NCBI GenBank assembly: GCA_900771185.1
Contig: CAAGND010000215.1
Location: forward strand, 1 to 6,459
DNA: 6,459 nt
Direction: 5' to 3'
Source: Clostridia bacterium
GTDB lineage: Bacteria > Bacillota > Clostridia > Oscillospirales > Acutalibacteraceae
Below the pieces are notes generated by a model. The model did no database searches. It was not told the origin of the DNA and saw only the letters and a program-made list of their open reading frames with translations. Positions within the stretch are counted from its first letter, which is position 1. Each line of letters opens with the position of its first letter. Below, one piece after another: positions 1-6,305 of the stretch. A program made the position numbers and the translations under genes.

Positions 1-10
1 ATCCAACTTA

Positions 11-50
11 AAACAAAACTGACCCCACAAGAATTGCGAAGTCAGTTTGT
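11..50 (-). terminator. Candidate rho-independent terminator after the O-antigen ligase-like gene
   Basis: The arms AAACTGAC (16-23) and GTCAGTTT (41-48) are perfectly complementary, and AC/GT extends them around one bulged A. The loop is 17 nt. Read on the minus strand, the stem runs into TTTTGTTTT, the expected U-rich tail; the plus-strand side has no such run. It lies about 150 nt beyond the stop of the minus-strand membrane protein gene. The stem is only moderately GC-rich and the loop is long, so this is a candidate only. Confidence 0.45.
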
Positions 51-69
51 CGCTTAAAAGTTAATATTT

Positions 70-144
70 ACACCATAAAGGGGTGTTTTTGTACTGTCCG
101 CACAATTTGGGGCTGTGCAAAAGGCATGGACGGTGTAATTTTTT
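70..144 (+). other. Cluster of inverted repeats, possible structured RNA or terminators
   Basis: Two structures sit here. ACACC (70-74) pairs with GGTGT (82-86) and is followed by a T run to 90. Next, ACTGTCC (93-99) pairs with GGACGGT (128-134, one G-U pair), enclosing GCACA (100-104) pairing with TGTGC (114-118), with a T6 run at 139-144. Both hairpins have their T run on the plus-strand 3' side, so they could end plus-strand transcription arriving from the left of the window. A minus-strand reading frame crosses this segment but overlaps the real membrane protein gene and looks non-coding. Function unknown. Confidence 0.3.
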
Positions 145-202
145 CGGCAATTCAGACAGTTTAATCCGCACCGGGAACGGCGCGGCTTGAAGATTTCTCA
201 GG

Positions 203-1579
203 CTAATTAACTTTTTTACTTTTTCTGCTGATTTTCTGCTGTTCCGGGTCCTGCGACACCTTATCCATAACCACAAACATTATCGTTGCCATCATCAGAT
301 ACGGCACGGGACTGAAAAGTCCGGGATTGACAAGAGACATCAGCTCAATGCCTATATATGTTATGAAGATAAACGCATTTGCGACATTACGCCGTCTTAC
401 ATAAAATCTTACGCGGGCAATGAACTGATATGTATAGGCTATCACACCGACAATTCCGAAACTGCCTATTATCTGGAACGGAGATGAGTGATACCAACAC
501 AGTGCAAACTTTGCAGAATGATGAACATCCCTGTTTCCGAAATACGCCAATCCTCTGCCGAACACCGGATTCGACTTGAAATCCTCAACAGCGCGCTTCA
601 TAAGCTGAACTCTAATCTCATCATCGTCAATCATCAAAAGCCGCATCAGCGTCTCTCGGAAGAAATAGATCAAATCCCAGAAGAATACTATCACGGCAAC
701 AAAACAGCCGAGGATTATCAGGATATTATAAAGCCTGTGACGCTTGTCAAAGCAGAGAAGCGCTATCATACACATGGCAACTTCTGCCACTCCGACTATT
801 GCTCCGCCTCTTGATCCCGTGAGCATCAGGAACCCGAAGAACGCAAGCCCTGCCCATATCCATGCGTGATTGCCCCTGTAAGAGCGCCAGAAAGCGAACG
901 GGAGCGCAAACAGCAGGAATGTAGAGGCGTTGTTGCGCCATTGGAAAGCCAGTATACTGCGGGTTTCTATAACCTCTTGTATATTCACAAGATAATACTC
1001 CGCAATAATAAAGCAGCAGAAAAGTCCCATAATTATCATGATTTTTGAGAACTTGTCTGCAAGGGAATATTTGTCGCTGAGCTGTATATGTGAATTCATA
1101 AGAACATAGAAATACACCATTCCGAAGCCCAGCCCGAGAGTGTAAAAAATCGACTCAAGGCTGAAATATTCCCGCGCGCTGATGATACCCACGCCTCCGA
1201 GAGTGACTGCGACCGAAACCGCAATCATTGGCCAAAGCAGCTCACCGCGGACATGTTTTTTCTTATAATAATTGAAATGAAAGATAAGCGCCGCCGCGGC
1301 CGGCAGAACTGCCCACCACATTTTTATAAATGTATTATATGAGTTGAAGCATTTGATAAGGCATACGCACAGCAGCAAAAACGGCTCGAGTGTTACTATA
1401 ATATCCTCACAGAATACCAACGCCACAGATATAATAAGCGCAAAAACAACGAGTCCCGCAACTTCTATTCTGAAGGTCGTGATTATACAAGCCACCAGAA
1501 AGGATATCCACATGAACCAATCTGACATAAGAAAGGTTTCTATGCCCTTTCTTTTATTTTCAAAAACTTCTTTGCTCAA
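203..1579 (-). CDS. O-antigen ligase/polymerase (Wzy_C-like) membrane protein
   Basis: This 458-residue protein is highly hydrophobic, with roughly 12 to 14 membrane spans that I can pick out from about residue 21 to 438. It has a basic C-terminal tail (KISRKSKK) likely to be cytoplasmic. The O-antigen ligase/polymerase signature is visible: LTGSRGGAIVG (253-263, with Arg257), then a large hydrophilic loop (about 303-364) containing SNPVFGRGL (336-344), then a His (364) just before FQIIGSFGIVGVIAY. Family members join or polymerise lipid-linked glycans at the outer membrane face, for example in capsule, teichoic-type or exopolysaccharide assembly. Which reaction applies here cannot be told from sequence. 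The start is TTG, supported by AAGGCGG nine nt upstream; the alternative is ATG at residue 18. It stands alone, separated from the upstream operon by a terminator, and no glycosyltransferase neighbours are visible. Confidence 0.85.
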   Translation of the reverse strand: MSKEVFENKRKGIETFLMSDWFMWISFLVACIITTFRIEVAGLVVFALIISVALVFCEDIIVTLEPFLLLCVCLIKCFNSYNTFIKMWWAVLPAAAALIFHFNYYKKKHVRGELLWPMIAVSVAVTLGGVGIISAREYFSLESIFYTLGLGFGMVYFYVLMNSHIQLSDKYSLADKFSKIMIIMGLFCCFIIAEYYLVNIQEVIETRSILAFQWRNNASTFLLFALPFAFWRSYRGNHAWIWAGLAFFGFLMLTGSRGGAIVGVAEVAMCMIALLCFDKRHRLYNILIILGCFVAVIVFFWDLIYFFRETLMRLLMIDDDEIRVQLMKRAVEDFKSNPVFGRGLAYFGNRDVHHSAKFALCWYHSSPFQIIGSFGIVGVIAYTYQFIARVRFYVRRRNVANAFIFITYIGIELMSLVNPGLFSPVPYLMMATIMFVVMDKVSQDPEQQKISRKSKKVN

Positions 1580-1588
1580 ATCTATGTA

Positions 1589-1595
1589 CCGCCTT
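1589..1595 (-). promoter_or_regulatory. Ribosome binding site selecting a TTG start
   Basis: On the minus strand AAGGCGG lies 9 nt before the TTG codon at 1579-1577. It is the best Shine-Dalgarno-like match near the start of the O-antigen ligase-like gene and favours TTG over the in-frame ATG 17 codons later. Confidence 0.6.
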
Positions 1596-1708
1596 ATATA
1601 AAATTAAAGCCGTCTGTATTACCCACATTTAAAACGATTGATGAAAACAATCTACTGCAAAACGCCGCTCAAAACAGTTTATGCTTTCAACGATTAGCAA
1701 ATTACGCA

Positions 1709-1723
1709 TAAAATGACATTTTA
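1709..1723. promoter_or_regulatory. 15-bp perfect palindrome at predicted transcription start, candidate operator
   Basis: TAAAATG, one central base, then CATTTTA form a perfect 7-1-7 inverted repeat. It lies just downstream of the -10 box at 1732-1737, at about +2 to +16 of the predicted transcript, a classic repressor position. It is AT-rich, so chance occurrence in this AT-rich gap is possible. On the plus strand it is followed by a T run (1726-1731), but the stem is too AT-rich for a convincing plus-strand terminator. Confidence 0.35.
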
Positions 1724-1731
1724 GCTTTTTT

Positions 1732-1760
1732 ATTCTACCACGATTCGACACAAAAAACAA
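1732..1760 (-). promoter_or_regulatory. Sigma-A-type promoter for the O-antigen ligase-like gene
   Basis: On the minus strand, TTGTTT (1760-1755) and TAGAAT (1737-1732) are separated by exactly 17 nt, and TGG directly before the -10 box makes it an extended -10. The -35 box coincides with the T-tract of the preceding operon's terminator. Predicted transcription would begin near 1725, giving a leader of about 145 nt before the TTG start. The leader contains one small hairpin (GATTG 1636-1640 with CAATC 1648-1652). Confidence 0.55.
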
Positions 1761-1804
1761 GACACCCGGGCGCTTTTGTGTTTTGAAACACTCCGCGCCC
1801 GGGT
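1752..1804 (-). terminator. Rho-independent terminator of the carbohydrate operon
   Basis: A 10-bp GC-rich stem, ACCCGGGCGC (1764-1773) with GCGCCCGGGT (1795-1804), encloses an inner stem GTGTT/AACAC (1778-1782 with 1787-1791). On the minus strand the stem is followed by GTCTTGTTTTTT, ending at 1752. There is no T run on the plus-strand side, so it is directional. It begins 33 nt beyond the stop codon of the GH4 gene and closes the operon. Confidence 0.85.
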
Positions 1805-1837
1805 CGAAACACGTCAGTAACCAGACCCCGTCCGTTT

Positions 1838-3121
1838 TTAGTTCTTGAAATACTGAGGAAGATACTCCTTGTGTGCCTCTTTCATCTCCTCAAAGCACTT
1901 CTGAGCCTTCTCCCAATCGCCCACAAGCGGATGGACGAGAAGCCCATTGAGCGCTGCCTCATCAGAGCCTGTTATCGCAGCCTCAACGGCATACTTCTCA
2001 TAGGTCTTGACAACTCGCATCAGACCGATAATATGGTCGTTGATAGGCTCTGTGACCGGCACCGGAGTTGCGCCGTCGCTTCCGATAACGGCGGCTATCT
2101 CAACAATATCATCATCCGCCATGAAAGGCAGGGTTCCGTTATTTTTGATATTTACAACGTGAACATCACGCTTGTCGTTAGCGATGGAATCAACAAGTGA
2201 AACTGCGGCAAGAGAATACTTGTGACCGCCTCTCTTATCAAGCAGTGCGGGCTTTGTGACAATCTCCTTGTTCTGATATATCTCAAGAAGCTGCTCCTCA
2301 ATCTCCATGCAGACCTGCGCTCTTGTCTTATCGCTCTCACGCTGATGCTGAAGCTTTGCCTCGCGGCAGTAATAATACTGAAGATATGATGATGGAATGG
2401 CTTGGATGGTCTTCAGGCAATCCATTGAAAATCCGTCGTCCTTGATGTTTGCCATAACCTTGGGAGAGAAGCCGGATTCGATAAGGCCGGGAAGAAGCTC
2501 CTTGCCGTCCTTCTTAATCGATGTTATCCAGCTCAGGTGGTTAAGTCCGACATATGTAATCTTGCTGTCATCTCCCGTTATCTCCTTGACATCGTCAATC
2601 ATATCGATGGGAACATTGCAAAGACCGATGTTCTTGACATTGGTGTTGTTGAGAACAAACTCGGTGATGATGCCTGATGGATTGGTGAAGTTAATAAGCC
2701 ACGCATCTGGGCAGATAGCCTCGATTCGGTCACAGATATGCTTGATGACGGGGATCGTTCTCTGCGCCTTGAAGAAGCCGCCGATACCTGTTGTCTCCTG
2801 ACCGATAAGATCATATTTCTTGGGAATACTCTCGTCAAGATGGCGGCAGGGAAGCTTTCCGACTCTTATCTGAGTGATGACAAAATCCGCGCCCTGAAGC
2901 GATGTGTCAAGGTCATCAGTGAAAACAACCTCGCAGTCACAGCCCGCATTCTTCAGCATCCTTACGCAAAGATCGCCGACTATGGTTCTTTTTCTTTCAT
3001 CAATATCCATAAAGGATATCTTTTTGAGTTTCAGGCTATCCTTCGCTTTGAGAAAGCCGTCAACAAGCTCAGGGCAATATGTGCTGCCCGAGCCGATAAC
3101 TGCTACTGTTATTTCTTTCAT
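1838..3121 (-). CDS. GH4 family 6-phospho-beta-glucosidase
   Basis: The 427-residue protein has the normal length of glycoside hydrolase family 4. An N-terminal Rossmann dinucleotide motif, VAVIGSGSTYCPEL (6-19), is followed by the family blocks QIRVGKL (84-90), IGQETTGIGGFFKAQRTIP (106-124) and NFTNPSGI (144-151). Cys168 in CNVP and His195 in GLNHLSW are the expected divalent-metal ligands, and the YYY at 249-251 carries the expected catalytic Tyr. In this family the four residues at the metal Cys track specificity, and CNVP is the 6-phospho-beta-glucosidase type. The family cleaves by oxidation at C3, elimination and re-addition of water, needing NAD and a metal, usually Mn. There is no signal peptide, so it is cytoplasmic. 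It is the last gene of the operon, 28 nt after the kinase. The ATG has AGGA 10 nt upstream, a slightly long spacing. The exact sugar partner is unknown. Confidence 0.9.
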   Translation of the reverse strand: MKEITVAVIGSGSTYCPELVDGFLKAKDSLKLKKISFMDIDERKRTIVGDLCVRMLKNAGCDCEVVFTDDLDTSLQGADFVITQIRVGKLPCRHLDESIPKKYDLIGQETTGIGGFFKAQRTIPVIKHICDRIEAICPDAWLINFTNPSGIITEFVLNNTNVKNIGLCNVPIDMIDDVKEITGDDSKITYVGLNHLSWITSIKKDGKELLPGLIESGFSPKVMANIKDDGFSMDCLKTIQAIPSSYLQYYYCREAKLQHQRESDKTRAQVCMEIEEQLLEIYQNKEIVTKPALLDKRGGHKYSLAAVSLVDSIANDKRDVHVVNIKNNGTLPFMADDDIVEIAAVIGSDGATPVPVTEPINDHIIGLMRVVKTYEKYAVEAAITGSDEAALNGLLVHPLVGDWEKAQKCFEEMKEAHKEYLPQYFKN

Positions 3122-3149
3122 AATATATCATTCCTTTTAAAGTAAAATC

Positions 3150-4088
3150 TTATTTGTATTCCTGGAAAATCCAGTTTATGCAGCCCGTCACCGGAGCTTT
3201 GTCGAGCTTGATGAAATTTATTTTTCTGCCGCTCATGCTCTGCGCCTGCTCCGAAAGCTTTTCAAGATAGACAGTGTTCGGAAGCTTTGTGTGCATGGAG
3301 CCTGAAAGCACAACCTCGACCTCATCGCCGGCAAAATTCATCTGCTTTATAAGCGCGCAGATAAGCTCAGCTCCTCTTTTTGCCATGACATCAATATACC
3401 TCATGGCAGGAGCGTCCCCGGACTGCGCGGCGGCGAAGAAGAAGCTTATCAGCGACATGATATAATCCGGAGCTTCATCGGTTTCAAGCTTTGCAATGGA
3501 AGCGAGGAACTCCTCGCGGCTGCCGATATTAAAACGCTCATAGTACATCTTAGTTATCGCAGTCGGTTCAAGGCCGAGATACACCTCGTCATATATAAGC
3601 CTGAACGCTGTCTGCGCTATCCATGTTCCGTTGCCCACATCACCGGAGCACTCGCTGAAACCACCGAGCTGGAGCATCCTGCCATCGGAATCAATGGCGT
3701 TGCAGCAGGTTCCCGTCCCGCAGTTATAGCCGATAGCCGCACCGCTCAGAGAACCGGCCTTGACAACGATAAAGCCGTCATTATAAATCTCAAAATTCTC
3801 AAGCCCTTTTTCTCTGAGCTTTTCGCACATGATGTCATGCTGAAACGGATGGTCAATACCTGCAAGACCCATGAGGGTGAAGCCCACATCAGCGAGAGTT
3901 ATACCGGCCTGACTGAGGAGCTCACATATGCCCTCCCATATAACGACGCTCGCCTCGTCAAAGGCACCTTCAAGGTTTTCATGGTTGCTGCCTCTGCCCG
4001 TAACGCTCGAAACGATATTTTTATTCTCGTCAAAAAGTGCGAACGCGGTCTTTGTCCCGCCGCCGTCAACACCTATGTAATAGCTCAT
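3150..4088 (-). CDS. BadF/BadG/BcrA/BcrD-type sugar kinase, probably N-acetylglucosamine kinase-like
   Basis: The 312-residue protein has the actin-like ATPase fold of the BadF/BadG family, which includes N-acetylglucosamine and murein amino-sugar kinases. Visible motifs are phosphate-1 DGGGTKT (8-14), GRGSNHEN (31-38), LAGID (75-79), the ND pair (103-104) that should include the catalytic Asp, phosphate-2 GYNCGTGT (120-127), SGDVGNGTWI (148-157) and the adenosine-binding VVLSGS (259-264). The length fits the sugar-kinase branch, not the longer reductase-activating proteins. Its ATG shares one base with the stop codon of the upstream GH109-type gene (TAATG, 4086-4090), with AGGA six nt upstream inside that gene, so the two are probably translationally coupled. 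It likely phosphorylates a free N-acetylhexosamine or an intact glycoside destined for the adjacent 6-phospho-beta-glucosidase. The substrate is inferred from context and not shown by sequence. Confidence 0.85.
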   Translation of the reverse strand: MSYYIGVDGGGTKTAFALFDENKNIVSSVTGRGSNHENLEGAFDEASVVIWEGICELLSQAGITLADVGFTLMGLAGIDHPFQHDIMCEKLREKGLENFEIYNDGFIVVKAGSLSGAAIGYNCGTGTCCNAIDSDGRMLQLGGFSECSGDVGNGTWIAQTAFRLIYDEVYLGLEPTAITKMYYERFNIGSREEFLASIAKLETDEAPDYIMSLISFFFAAAQSGDAPAMRYIDVMAKRGAELICALIKQMNFAGDEVEVVLSGSMHTKLPNTVYLEKLSEQAQSMSGRKINFIKLDKAPVTGCINWIFQEYK

Positions 4089-5356
4089 TATGCGTCCTCT
4101 CCGTCCTCAAAAAATTCATTGCAGATTTCTTCTGTATTATATCTGCCTCTTCTCGCCGGCTCCCGGTCTATCCACATACCGTTTGTGAAGTCCGGCACAG
4201 GTACAGGCATGCTGCCCATCGCCACCGACTGCTCGGAAAGGCAGGTTATGGCCATCCAGGTCGCCGCGTCATAGACGTCTATGGGCGGCTCAAGGTCATA
4301 CATGGCGCTCTCAACAAATGCGGACAACACAAGGAAATCCATTCCGCCGTGACCCGCATGGACGCCGTTGGTGGTGTATTCGCTCCAGAGCGGATGCTCA
4401 TACTTCTCACGGTATTTGTCAAAGCTCTCCCATGTGTGATCCCAATGTCCCTCAATCTGAGGACTGAGACCGTCCACATATATTCTGTTGCCGTCTTCAT
4501 TATAGACAGCGCAGGTTCCCTGAATCTTATAGTTCCTCGAATACGGTCTGGGAAGTGTGCAGTCATGAACCAACAGCACAGTCTCACCGTGGGCACATTT
4601 TATCATAGTGGTGACAACATCGCCCTCAGCGAAAGGATAATCCGCAAGGTCATAGTCCTCGCCCTGAGTATTTTTAAGCCAGGTATTGAGTCCCCGCGCC
4701 TTGCTCGCCATTGATGTCAGGGTCAGGAATCTGTTGCCCCTGTTAATATGAAGAACCTTTGCTATGGGTCCGAGCTGGTGGGTGGGATAAAGCTCCCCGT
4801 TCCTGTTCTTGAAATTGTGAATTCTGCCGTGGCGGATCTCACGTCCGAGACCGATTTCGTCTCTGAGGTCGTGCTGATAACCGCCCTGCATATGGACGAT
4901 TTCGCCGAATATGCCCTCTCTGACCATCCTCAGAAGCGCCATCTCGTTGCGGTCATAGCAGCAGTTTTCAAGCAACATACAGAACTTGCCGGTCTCCTCC
5001 GAGGTTCTGACAAGCTGCCAGCACTCCTCGATTGACGCCGCACCTCCGACCTCAATTCCGACATGCTTGCCCGCGCGCATGCAGTCAACCGCTATGCGTG
5101 AATGGGTTATCCATGTCGTACAGCACATGACCGCTTTTATATCGTCACGCTTTATCATCTCTTTATAGTCAAGATAAACAGCCGGCTCCTCACCGGTCTT
5201 TTCCATGACTATCTCAGCGCCGTGCTTGGCTCTGTCCTCGTACTTATCGCACACGGCAACCACTTTGACGCCCGGCACCGCAAGCAACTCTGAAAGCATA
5301 GAGCTTCCTCTGCCGCTCAAACCCACAACTGCGAAATTGGTCTGCTTGATTTCCAT
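4088..5356 (-). CDS. GH109-type NAD-dependent glycosidase (Gfo/Idh/MocA fold), putative alpha-N-acetylgalactosaminidase
   Basis: The 422-residue protein opens with a Rossmann motif, AVVGLSGRGS (9-18), and then follows the Gfo/Idh/MocA plan. Its middle and C-terminus match the glycoside hydrolase family 109 pattern as I know it: LLENCCYDRNEM (128-139), GGYQHDLRDE (158-167), LYPTHQLGP (189-197), HINRGNR (203-209), RPY (270-272), AGHGGMDF (334-341) and PDFTNG (388-393). Glu130, Tyr160, Tyr190, His193 and Tyr272 correspond to residues reported as important in the Elizabethkingia enzyme. GH109 removes N-acetylgalactosamine using tightly bound NAD in a redox-elimination cycle like GH4. No signal peptide is present, unlike the secreted founder, so it is predicted cytoplasmic. 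The start is the ATG at 5356, seven nt after AGGAG; the frame stays open upstream to 5590 but that part overlaps the HAD gene. A plain sugar dehydrogenase is the alternative. Confidence 0.82.
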   Translation of the reverse strand: MEIKQTNFAVVGLSGRGSSMLSELLAVPGVKVVAVCDKYEDRAKHGAEIVMEKTGEEPAVYLDYKEMIKRDDIKAVMCCTTWITHSRIAVDCMRAGKHVGIEVGGAASIEECWQLVRTSEETGKFCMLLENCCYDRNEMALLRMVREGIFGEIVHMQGGYQHDLRDEIGLGREIRHGRIHNFKNRNGELYPTHQLGPIAKVLHINRGNRFLTLTSMASKARGLNTWLKNTQGEDYDLADYPFAEGDVVTTMIKCAHGETVLLVHDCTLPRPYSRNYKIQGTCAVYNEDGNRIYVDGLSPQIEGHWDHTWESFDKYREKYEHPLWSEYTTNGVHAGHGGMDFLVLSAFVESAMYDLEPPIDVYDAATWMAITCLSEQSVAMGSMPVPVPDFTNGMWIDREPARRGRYNTEEICNEFFEDGEDA

Positions 5357-5362
5357 AGCACT

Positions 5363-5369
5363 TCTCCTG
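5363..5369 (-). promoter_or_regulatory. Strong ribosome binding site fixing the GH109-type gene start
   Basis: CAGGAGA on the minus strand, with AGGAG (5368-5364) seven nt before the ATG at 5356-5354, is the strongest Shine-Dalgarno match in the window. The protein then begins directly with the Rossmann strand. This rules out the 78-codon upstream extension, which reads through the 3' end of the HAD gene in another frame. Confidence 0.85.
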
Positions 5370-5384
5370 TTATTTAAATTAAAT

Positions 5385-6185
5385 TCAATACATAGAATCA
5401 AGAATTTCAATAACGTGCGCCACGGCGCCTCTGTTATTTGAACGAACAAGATAATTTGCGTGATATATCGCTTCCGGAGAGGCGTTGCACGGCACAAATC
5501 CCGCCGCGGCGGCATCGAGCATCTCGATATCGTTATATCCGTCTCCGACAGCATAGGTGCGCTCATGCGACACTCCGAGATAATCTGCAAGGCACAAAAG
5601 TCCGCTGCCCTTGTCCGAACCGTTTTTCATTATTTCAATATAGCCACCGGTTGTCGGCAAAAATGAAGGTGAGGAGAAATTCTCCCTCATAAACTGCTGA
5701 ACCTCCTGTGAACACTCATGGGCGCCGAGCATAACCTTTGCCCACGGCAACGGCGCTTCGGACGGGTCGGATATCACCTCATACGGGATACCCTGATTTG
5801 TGAAGTGGCGGTGAGCGTGCTCGTCAAGGTGAATAGCATAGGTTCTGTTAAACGGATACATTTCAACGGCTACTTGTGGAAAGTTCTCCATAATGGCTCG
5901 CACAAGGGCTATGCCCTCCTCACCGATTCCGTTTAAAAACACCGTCTCGCCTTTCTCATAGTCATAAGCCATTGAACCGTTTGTCAACAGCACCGGTGCG
6001 TTTATGTAAGACGGGTCGTACATATGGAAGCCCTGATAGGTTCGCCCTGTGCAGACGGTGAAAAATCCGCCCTCAGAGATAAAATAGTCTATCGCGCGGC
6101 GAACATCCTCGGTTATTACTCCGCTGTCATTTTTGAGAGTGCCGTCAAAGTCGCTGGCAATGAGAACCTTCTCAAATTTTCCCAA
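5385..6185 (-). CDS. Cof-type HAD-superfamily phosphatase
   Basis: With the TTG start at 6185 the protein has 266 residues, the normal size for Cof/IIB HAD hydrolases. All catalytic blocks are visible: DFDGTL (12-17; Asp12 nucleophile, Asp14 acid/base), CTGRT (45-49), the lysine of SDKGSG (Lys192) and VGDGYNDIEML (213-223) with the Mg-binding Asp residues. The central part (about 80-185) is the type II cap. Such enzymes are cytoplasmic and dephosphorylate sugar phosphates, flavin or pyridoxal phosphates; individual substrates cannot be read from sequence. As first gene of an operon with two glycosidases and a kinase, a sugar phosphate is the likely substrate. The start is uncertain: a TTG at 6194 gives three more residues but abuts the Shine-Dalgarno-like AAAAAGGG directly, whereas TTG at 6185 sits 9 nt away. 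No ATG is available nearby. The stop is 28 nt before the next gene. Confidence 0.88.
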   Translation of the reverse strand: MGKFEKVLIASDFDGTLKNDSGVITEDVRRAIDYFISEGGFFTVCTGRTYQGFHMYDPSYINAPVLLTNGSMAYDYEKGETVFLNGIGEEGIALVRAIMENFPQVAVEMYPFNRTYAIHLDEHAHRHFTNQGIPYEVISDPSEAPLPWAKVMLGAHECSQEVQQFMRENFSSPSFLPTTGGYIEIMKNGSDKGSGLLCLADYLGVSHERTYAVGDGYNDIEMLDAAAAGFVPCNASPEAIYHANYLVRSNNRGAVAHVIEILDSMY

Positions 6186-6194
6186 ATATATCAA

Positions 6195-6202
6195 CCCTTT
6201 TT
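6195..6202 (-). promoter_or_regulatory. Ribosome binding site deciding the HAD gene start
   Basis: AAAAAGGG on the minus strand is the only Shine-Dalgarno-like stretch in the short leader. It touches the first in-frame TTG (6194-6192) with zero spacing but lies 9 nt before the next in-frame TTG (6185-6183), so the second is preferred. Confidence 0.5.
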
Positions 6203-6224
6203 ATCAGATAAAACACTACGGTTA

Positions 6225-6253
6225 ATAATACCATTTAAAATTGGCAAAGTCAA
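6225..6253 (-). promoter_or_regulatory. Near-consensus sigma-A promoter of the carbohydrate operon
   Basis: On the minus strand TTGACT (6253-6248) and TATTAT (6230-6225) are separated by 17 nt, with TGG immediately before the -10 box (extended -10). Each hexamer is one mismatch from consensus. Predicted transcription starts near 6218, leaving a leader of about 33 nt to the HAD start codon. A promoter this strong suggests control by a repressor. Confidence 0.85.
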
Positions 6254-6254
6254 T

Positions 6255-6270
6255 TAATTGGCACCAATTA
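6255..6270. promoter_or_regulatory. 7-2-7 perfect palindrome next to the operon -35 box, candidate operator
   Basis: TAATTGG, CA, CCAATTA form a perfect inverted repeat starting one base upstream of the -35 box (6248-6253). Its AATTGGCA half (6256-6263) recurs as a direct repeat at 6239-6246 inside the promoter spacer, 17 bp away, and 6231-6244 (CCATTTAAAATTGG) is an imperfect palindrome with the same CCA/TGG ends. Two spaced sites flanking the -35 fit a dimeric regulator. The regulator is not in the window, and I cannot name its family from the site. Confidence 0.5.
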
Positions 6271-6305
6271 GGTAACGTTATGAGGGAATTATTTTTCCGC
6301 TTTCC

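Noticed and set aside
61..276. Minus-strand open frame of 71 codons at the left end
   Set aside because: It overlaps the 3' end of the membrane protein gene in another frame, and the rest runs through hairpins. No ribosome binding site was recognised and there is no known domain.
488..814. Plus-strand open frame of 108 codons
   Set aside because: It is the antisense shadow of the membrane protein gene, which has clear spans and family motifs; this frame has neither.
1706..1731. Plus-strand terminator (hairpin plus T6)
   Set aside because: The stem is almost all A-T with a tiny loop, and no plus-strand gene precedes it; a regulatory palindrome at the minus-strand transcription start is the better reading.
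4037..4714. Long plus-strand open frame (225 codons)
   Set aside because: It is antisense to the GH109-type and kinase genes, shows no recognisable domain, and follows from the GC-rich third positions of the real genes.
5357..5590. 78-codon N-terminal extension of the GH109-type gene
   Set aside because: It overlaps the 3' end of the HAD gene in another frame, has no family similarity or signal peptide, and the strong AGGAG site lies before the ATG at 5356.
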